Source: a virus
Strand: one strand, 5' to 3'
DNA length: 24,737 nt
IMG/VR virus record: IMGVR_UViG_3300021519_000071
Coordinates: 1 to 24,737 of that record
Below the pieces are notes generated by a model. It searched no databases. It worked only from the letters and a program-made list of their open reading frames with translations, and was not told the DNA's origin. The translations under genes were made by a program, and so were the position numbers. Within the stretch, counting starts at the first letter, position 1. Each line of letters starts with the position of its first letter. Positions 20,420 through 24,737 of this stretch are shown here, in pieces.

Positions 20420-21027
20420 GGCAAGAATCTTTTGTTTATCACGGAACTATTTTTGTAGAATATACATTAATAGAATTAATGCTAAGACATGACTGGACTA
20501 AGCCTCACCTTCAACGCCCGGCGGATGTTAACTTTAACCAATGCCAAACTATATTTTATAACGAATTTAGTGAAGTATCTTTATATAACAAATTATATAA
20601 AACTTATTATGATCTAGATGATATTGATTTAAAAAATAAAACCTACCCTATTATAGACTCGCTTAAAAAAATATGGCCAGATCATACACTTATCAAAGGA
20701 GAGATTAGTTATTGCCCACCAACTGTGCAACAAGGGGCACACATCGATCCAAGATTATTTCATCAGCTATCTAGACGAGTACATGTCCCAATTTTTACTA
20801 ACCCTAAATCATTTCTGATAACGGGCAACGATAGACAACATTTAAACCAAGGAGAAGTGTGGTCTTTTAACAATGTAATAATGCATTACGCAGAAAATTT
20901 AGGGGACACCCCTAGGATACATTTAATATTTGATTTTATAGATAATAAACTGTTTAATCAATATATTGGTAAAGAAAATCAGTTATATGAGTTGATGCCT
21001 GGACAAGTTGGCCCTTTAAACTACTAA
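20416..21027 (+). CDS. Aspartyl/asparaginyl beta-hydroxylase-like protein (oxygenase 10)
   Basis: This 203-residue protein resembles the aspartyl/asparaginyl beta-hydroxylase domain (PF05118 type) more than the other cluster members do. His109-x-Asp111 is in GAHIDPR, RRVHVPI follows (Arg121, the usual 2-oxoglutarate contact in this family), then GEVWSFNNVIMHYAENLGDTPRIHL with distal His157 and Arg167. Known enzymes of this family hydroxylate Asp or Asn in proteins. It overlaps oxygenase 9 by ATGA and is convergent with oxygenase 11, sharing 12 bases at the ends. The target is unknown. Confidence 0.8.
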   Translation: MRQESFVYHGTIFVEYTLIELMLRHDWTKPHLQRPADVNFNQCQTIFYNEFSEVSLYNKLYKTYYDLDDIDLKNKTYPIIDSLKKIWPDHTLIKGEISYCPPTVQQGAHIDPRLFHQLSRRVHVPIFTNPKSFLITGNDRQHLNQGEVWSFNNVIMHYAENLGDTPRIHLIFDFIDNKLFNQYIGKENQLYELMPGQVGPLNY

Positions 21028-21561
21028 CGATTCTAACGGATAATTACCGAATCCAATAGTAATAGTTATTCTTGGCTCAATGCATTTGGGATTAGTATGA
21101 ACTGCGTGTGGTACTTTAGTATTAAAAATAACAGGTTTAATTAATTCAATAGATTCAATTTCAATTAATGGATTGACTTCTGTTACTGCTAGATATTTGT
21201 CGCCGCTTTTGCCATACCCTACTTCAACAGTATTTCCATTTAAATCATAAAATTTTGTATAACTACCTTGGCAGTTTTTGACGGGCCAAAGTACTCTATA
21301 ATCATACGGCCCAGTATCAATATGAGTGCCACCAACTTTTCCGCCATCCATGTGAATTACAGAAATCATAGTTATGTCATGAGGTATTATTTTTTTTAAT
21401 TCTATAGCAAGTTCTGGAACATAACTTAATAAAACTTTAAATGAGATATCGTTCCACACATGGCGTTTTTGTAATATAAGAGTATTCTTACTAATATATT
21501 CGTAAATTTTGTTAGAGATATAATCTTGTCGATCTACATCTATATATTTGTAGATATTCAT
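21016..21561 (-). CDS. 2OG-Fe(II) oxygenase-like protein 11 (paralog of 8)
   Basis: This 181-residue protein has His80-x-Asp82 in THIDTGP, distal His152 in TKVPHAVHTN and Arg164 in EPRITITIGFG. It is near-colinear with oxygenase 8, including WPVKNCQGSYTKFYD and the VPEL region, and has the same length. It begins with an ATGA overlap to the PhyH-like gene and has a good ribosome site (TTAGGAGA) 5 bases before the ATG, in contrast to the leaderless genes. It overlaps the convergent oxygenase 10. The substrate is unknown. Confidence 0.76.
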   Translation of the reverse strand: MNIYKYIDVDRQDYISNKIYEYISKNTLILQKRHVWNDISFKVLLSYVPELAIELKKIIPHDITMISVIHMDGGKVGGTHIDTGPYDYRVLWPVKNCQGSYTKFYDLNGNTVEVGYGKSGDKYLAVTEVNPLIEIESIELIKPVIFNTKVPHAVHTNPKCIEPRITITIGFGNYPLESLVV

Positions 21562-22379
21562 AATTCTCCTAACAGCATGGTTTCAACATTTTCATTTATA
21601 AATTTTTGTGTAAGTTTAGCATATACTATTGGATTATTTTTAATCATGTTATGTTTAACATCACATCCACTTAAAAACTTATCACGAGTTAGGACGGTAT
21701 TTTTATTTACACATCTAACAGAGATAGCAACTCTTTCTTTATTTGCATCTTGTGTTTTATGAAAAATATCTTGTCTAAGTATAAGTAAATCGCCTTCGTT
21801 TAAAGTAGGCGATTCTGCTATGGTATTAATATCAAATGGTAATGCAGTAGTAGTTCCCTCAGAATCATCTCGCATAGTAGTAATACCGGTTGGTTGTACA
21901 TTAAAAACTTTGGCGCCTTTGCCGCATATATAATCTTTAAAAATGTCTGGGCAACATTGTTCTAATTTATCTTGCGGAATTATACTAAGGCCTGATTCAG
22001 CAGAACTAGATTTAATAATAGGAATCCAGCAGTTTATTGCGTTGTAGGAGTCTTGCCACATATAGTAAGGCTCGTGATCTTGATGCCACCCAAACTCTGC
22101 CAGTTGATTACTAAAATATGTTGTAATTGGTTTAATTAAATTTACAGTTATATTAGTTTGCTGGTTAATTTTGTTTAGCAAATTTTGTAGTAATATCTCA
22201 GGAACAATTTGATTATAAACAGTTATGATATCGTAATTACTATTTGTTGATAATTGAGTTTTTGTTAGTTGTTCGTAATATTTCTTTTTGATTTCAGATA
22301 AAACTTTGCTATCTAAAAAATTTGGTATTACTAAAAATCCTTTAGTTTCTAGCTCTTTAAAGTTAATAGCATTTAACAT
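21558..22379 (-). CDS. Phytanoyl-CoA dioxygenase (PhyH)-like oxygenase 12
   Basis: This 273-residue protein has the PhyH layout: an N-terminal GFLVIPNFLD (residues 14-23), His99-x-Asp101 in GWHQDHEP, a long insertion, NEGDLLILRQDIFHKTQD with distal His207, and Arg216 in ERVAISVR. Members use Fe(II)/2-oxoglutarate to hydroxylate lipids, small molecules or peptides. The start is ATG 22379. The longer frame would run into the divergent sulfotransferase gene. A perfect TATAAATA lies 7 bases before the ATG and there is no ribosome site. It is followed by oxygenase 11. Confidence 0.82.
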   Translation of the reverse strand: MLNAINFKELETKGFLVIPNFLDSKVLSEIKKKYYEQLTKTQLSTNSNYDIITVYNQIVPEILLQNLLNKINQQTNITVNLIKPITTYFSNQLAEFGWHQDHEPYYMWQDSYNAINCWIPIIKSSSAESGLSIIPQDKLEQCCPDIFKDYICGKGAKVFNVQPTGITTMRDDSEGTTTALPFDINTIAESPTLNEGDLLILRQDIFHKTQDANKERVAISVRCVNKNTVLTRDKFLSGCDVKHNMIKNNPIVYAKLTQKFINENVETMLLGEL

Positions 22380-22386
22380 AGAGCAA

Positions 22387-22394
22387 TATTTATA
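22387..22394 (-). promoter_or_regulatory. T4-type late promoter box (perfect)
   Basis: The minus strand reads TATAAATA, 7 bases before the ATG at 22379. Its divergent partner lies two bases away. Confidence 0.72.
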
Positions 22395-22396
22395 CT

Positions 22397-22404
22397 TATA
22401 AATA
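22397..22404 (+). promoter_or_regulatory. T4-type late promoter box (perfect)
   Basis: TATAAATA lies 5 bases before the ATG of the sulfotransferase gene at 22410. Together with the opposite box it forms a compact divergent late promoter. Confidence 0.74.
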
Positions 22405-22409
22405 TCCGT

Positions 22410-23024
22410 ATGAGTGATATTGTTATTCCTAAATGGCCGGTAGTAATCTTTACTAGTCCAAGAACTGGTAGTACCGCATTTGCTCACTATCTAAAAAAAC
22501 AAAATCCTACCAAACAATATTTTAATGAGCCAGTACTTGACCAAACTCAAATGACAGAATTTACTAATGTTTTTAATTCTACTGATGATTATATAATAAA
22601 AGTAATGGGCGAAACTATAGTTAAACCTAATTGGGAAGTGCCGCAACATCCCGAATATATGATTAAAAAAATGTTATCTGCTGGGACTTATAAGATTAAA
22701 TTATATAGAAGAGATGTTATTGAGCAAGTGGCTAGTTGCTATGTGGCATCTATAAGAAATTATTGGGAATACAATGAAGACAATGTATTAAACTTCAATG
22801 TAAATGACAATATAGAAATTGATTTAGCTAAAGTCCGCAGGGCTATTCGAATTATCAAACATAACAATGAAGTAATTGATAACATTGAGGCTGACACAAC
22901 TTTATATTACGAAGATATTAGCGACTTTGACGACCAATTTAAACTAACTCCAAAGCCTTATAATTATGCGGAGTTGATTAGTATTGTTAAACATTTTTAT
23001 CCTATTCAATCATCAAGGGCTTAA
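22410..23024 (+). CDS. Sulfotransferase-like protein
   Basis: This 204-residue protein opens with the 5'-phosphosulfate-binding loop TSPRTGSTAFAHYL (residues 15-28) after a strand (WPVVIF). A 3'-phosphate-type motif KLYRRDVIEQVASCY lies near 97-111. These fit PAPS-dependent sulfotransferases, close to the Stf0/sulfotransferase-family type. It would transfer sulfate to a sugar or other hydroxyl group in the cytoplasm. A second copy begins at 24643. The gene starts a plus-strand operon (sulfotransferase, oxygenase 13, nitroreductase, sulfotransferase 2) from a perfect late box and has no ribosome site. The acceptor is unknown. Confidence 0.82.
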   Translation: MSDIVIPKWPVVIFTSPRTGSTAFAHYLKKQNPTKQYFNEPVLDQTQMTEFTNVFNSTDDYIIKVMGETIVKPNWEVPQHPEYMIKKMLSAGTYKIKLYRRDVIEQVASCYVASIRNYWEYNEDNVLNFNVNDNIEIDLAKVRRAIRIIKHNNEVIDNIEADTTLYYEDISDFDDQFKLTPKPYNYAELISIVKHFYPIQSSRA

Positions 23025-23027
23025 TTG

Positions 23028-23660
23028 ATGAATAATTATCGTTTTTTAAATTTACCAGCACAGCCTTTAAAAGATGGCACTATGTTTGATAATATAGTTA
23101 TACAAGGGTACGACACATATGATGCAAATGAAATTTTAAACTCTATTGTTTTAGAAATTTTAAATCAAGCAAATTTGACCCCAACTTTTTGTGCCGTGTT
23201 TAGCCAAAATAATTTTTCTTGCGACCAGGATGGTAAAAACTCTGTAGCTCATTCCGATATTACAAGAATATCCGAGAACCAATGGAAGCCTATTGTTTGC
23301 GGAGTTAATTGGGAACTAAATCAAAATAAAAATAAATTTTATTGGTTAGATACAGGATCATTGCCTGAACACTATCCTCAGCCAAATACATTAGGATATA
23401 TTCAAAAACAAAGACAGTATGATTTGTTAGCTGGAATATCCTACGGTCCACATCGTCGAATGCCGGGGTTTATCGAAGGTTCGACTATACTTGAAGAAGT
23501 AGAATTAACACAACCTACATTAATAAGGACTGATATACCACATCTAGTTACCTACCATAGTCCTAATAAAATTCGATACTCACTTAGTGTTCGATTCAAA
23601 GAAACATGGACAACATGGAACGAAGCTTTAACAGCCTTTGATTCAATTGTGTGTAAATAG
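23028..23660 (+). CDS. 2OG-Fe(II) oxygenase-like protein 13 (LNLPxP/W-x-x-A subgroup)
   Basis: This 210-residue protein has His75-x-Asp77 in VAHSDITR, distal His172 in RTDIPHLVTYHS and Arg183 in KIRYSLSVRF. The N-terminal FLNLPAQPL and C-terminal TTWNEALTAF mark the same subgroup as oxygenases 2, 7 and 9. It is the longest member of that subgroup, with an insertion around QPNTLGYIQKQRQYD. ATG 23028 is preferred over a TTG one codon earlier. AAGGGC upstream is a weak ribosome site. It lies between the sulfotransferase and nitroreductase genes and is probably co-transcribed with them. Confidence 0.74.
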   Translation: MNNYRFLNLPAQPLKDGTMFDNIVIQGYDTYDANEILNSIVLEILNQANLTPTFCAVFSQNNFSCDQDGKNSVAHSDITRISENQWKPIVCGVNWELNQNKNKFYWLDTGSLPEHYPQPNTLGYIQKQRQYDLLAGISYGPHRRMPGFIEGSTILEEVELTQPTLIRTDIPHLVTYHSPNKIRYSLSVRFKETWTTWNEALTAFDSIVCK

Positions 23661-23665
23661 ATATT

Positions 23666-24646
23666 ATGGATGAACCCTTGGATTTTTTAGAAACTGAGCT
23701 TTCTGATTTTCAAAAAAGGTATGGTAAAGCTATACCCGATAATACTTACCCAACAAACGAATTTATTGAAGGTATTATAAAAAGAAAAACAGTTAGGCGA
23801 TTTACCAATCAAAAAATAGACCCTGCGTTGTTAGAAAAACTATTTGCGGCGGCACAATCCTCGCCTACTAGTTCTATGTTTCAAACTTGGTGTGCTATTA
23901 CTATTGAAGATAAAATACAAAGAGAAGAAATTTTCTTTAGTGATGTGAATCGTATCCATATGGGGTTAGCGGATCGCACTATCAAGCATGGCGGAATTGA
24001 TAAGAATATTGGAGCCGCTGACAAAAGTAATTATAATGCTGTAATGGAATGTGATGTATTTATAGTTTGGTGTGTTGATTTAAACATCGTAGAAGAAGTG
24101 TTAACCAACCCCGAATTAAATTCAATATATCCGCAAGACACAGTAAATTTAGCAAGAGATGCTATTCGGCATGCTACTCACGAAGTAAGGGCTATGTGCG
24201 ATACTATTGTGGCTGCTCAAACATTTTGTTTGTCCGCCGAATCAATGGGGTTGGGTACTATGTATTGTGGTAGTGTTAAGAGTATGGATTTAATAGAACC
24301 TTTAAATCTTTCCCGACGAGTAATGCCTATATTTGGTATTTGCCTAGGCTACCCACAAGCAAATCTTGATTTCTTAGGTAGAGTTGCCGAAGATGAAAAC
24401 AAGCCAGATTACACTAAACCACGAATGCCACAAAGTTTGGTTGTACACAAAGAAAAATTTCAAAAAAGAGATGTTATGCAACTTAAAAAATATAATTGGC
24501 TTATGAAAAAGTTTTATATATTTTACAAATTAGGTGGCTACGGAACCGATTGGTTTTATCGAATAATAACACGATCTCAGATATATGAAAATCAAAACAA
24601 ATTCTATAAAGACTTGATGAAAAAATATGGATTTTGGTTTAAATGA
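23666..24646 (+). CDS. Nitroreductase-family FMN protein with C-terminal extension
   Basis: This 326-residue protein has nitroreductase-fold marks: KRKTVRRFTNQKI (residues 39-51) for FMN phosphate binding, SPTSSMFQ (66-73), AAQTFCLSAESMGLGTMYCGS (183-203), and FGICLGYP (223-230). Family enzymes use FMN to reduce or oxidise small substrates. The core normally covers about 200-250 residues. Here about 70 extra C-terminal residues (Lys/Tyr/Phe-rich, from about 260) may dock a partner or membrane. It is in an operon between oxygenase 13 and a second sulfotransferase, overlapping the latter by ATGA. A role in redox tailoring of the modified substrate is an inference. Confidence 0.85.
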   Translation: MDEPLDFLETELSDFQKRYGKAIPDNTYPTNEFIEGIIKRKTVRRFTNQKIDPALLEKLFAAAQSSPTSSMFQTWCAITIEDKIQREEIFFSDVNRIHMGLADRTIKHGGIDKNIGAADKSNYNAVMECDVFIVWCVDLNIVEEVLTNPELNSIYPQDTVNLARDAIRHATHEVRAMCDTIVAAQTFCLSAESMGLGTMYCGSVKSMDLIEPLNLSRRVMPIFGICLGYPQANLDFLGRVAEDENKPDYTKPRMPQSLVVHKEKFQKRDVMQLKKYNWLMKKFYIFYKLGGYGTDWFYRIITRSQIYENQNKFYKDLMKKYGFWFK

Positions 24647-24737
24647 TTACAATATCTAAATGGCCTGTAGTTATATTTGCTAGTCCTAGGACTGGTAGTA
24701 CGGTATTGGGAGAACATATAGCTAATACACATAATAC
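24643..24737 (+). CDS. Second sulfotransferase-like protein, partial (C-terminus beyond window)
   Basis: The 31 visible codons encode ISKWPVVIFASPRTGSTVLG, nearly the same as the start of the sulfotransferase at 22410 (PKWPVVIFTSPRTGSTAFA). This is the PAPS-binding loop, so the gene is a paralog cut by the window edge. Its ATG overlaps the nitroreductase stop as ATGA. Confidence 0.8.
   Translation, partial: MITISKWPVVIFASPRTGSTVLGEHIANTHN

Noticed and set aside
23666-24646. Nitroreductase-family protein as BluB (dimethylbenzimidazole synthase)
   Set aside because: No cobalamin gene is near, and the long C-terminal extension with an SPTSSMFQ-type core fits general nitroreductases better than a specific BluB reading by eye.

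Overview
The window looks like part of a low-GC, T4-type (myovirus-like) tailed phage genome, probably an environmental phage of a Gram-negative bacterium. The evidence is: genes packed almost without gaps, with ATGA/TAATG start-stop overlaps; many genes under 100 codons; three tRNA genes; thyX; a phage-type MoxR ATPase/VWA metallopeptidase pair; and boxes matching the T4 late promoter TATAAATA placed directly before start codons. The host cannot be fixed from the sequence. No stretch over 300 bases lacks a gene. Where a better start codon exists than the longest open frame gives, I used the better one and say why.

Layout. (1) Positions 1-6672, all on the minus strand: two adjacent PP-loop ATP-pyrophosphatase paralogs (the first cut by the window edge), a small unknown, a repeat-containing glycosyltransferase-like protein, an NAD-dependent sugar epimerase, thyX, and conserved phage proteins of unknown role. 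(2) 6710-8671, minus: a small operon from a sigma70-like promoter through a VWA/metallopeptidase protein, two small proteins (one a zinc ribbon) and a 54-residue membrane protein, ending at a terminator. (3) 8685-11786, minus: a tandem array of 13 tiny overlapping genes, most ending in the same short pattern (acidic/aromatic stretch, then F-x-L-[KRV]-[WFY]). A further member lies alone at 4363-4698. (4) 11776-13974, minus: FkbM methyltransferase, a long hairpin, MoxR ATPase, a 68-residue unknown and a strong sigma70-like promoter. (5) 13990-17020: small basic proteins, tRNA-Thr, tRNA-Ser with the unusual anticodon ACT, tRNA-Asn and an RNA polymerase omega-like protein, mixed with the first oxygenase genes. 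(6) 17017-24737, both strands: a dense run of 2-oxoglutarate/Fe(II) oxygenase-fold genes, followed by a sulfotransferase, a nitroreductase and a second, truncated sulfotransferase.

How it may work together. Thirteen oxygenase-like proteins with an HxD...H metal site lie within 9.7 kb. Many are arranged as divergent pairs whose T4-like late boxes sit 4-7 bases before the ATG, so late, nearly leaderless expression is predicted. With sulfotransferases, nitroreductase, FkbM methyltransferase, glycosyltransferase, epimerase and PP-loop enzymes nearby, the region reads as a late modification island that could decorate virion proteins, glycans or host molecules. Substrates are unknown. In contrast, the VWA gene, the gene upstream of MoxR, and the omega/tRNA block are served by three near-identical sigma70-type promoters (AGGTTGA, then TATAATAGTA), which suggests a shared early class.
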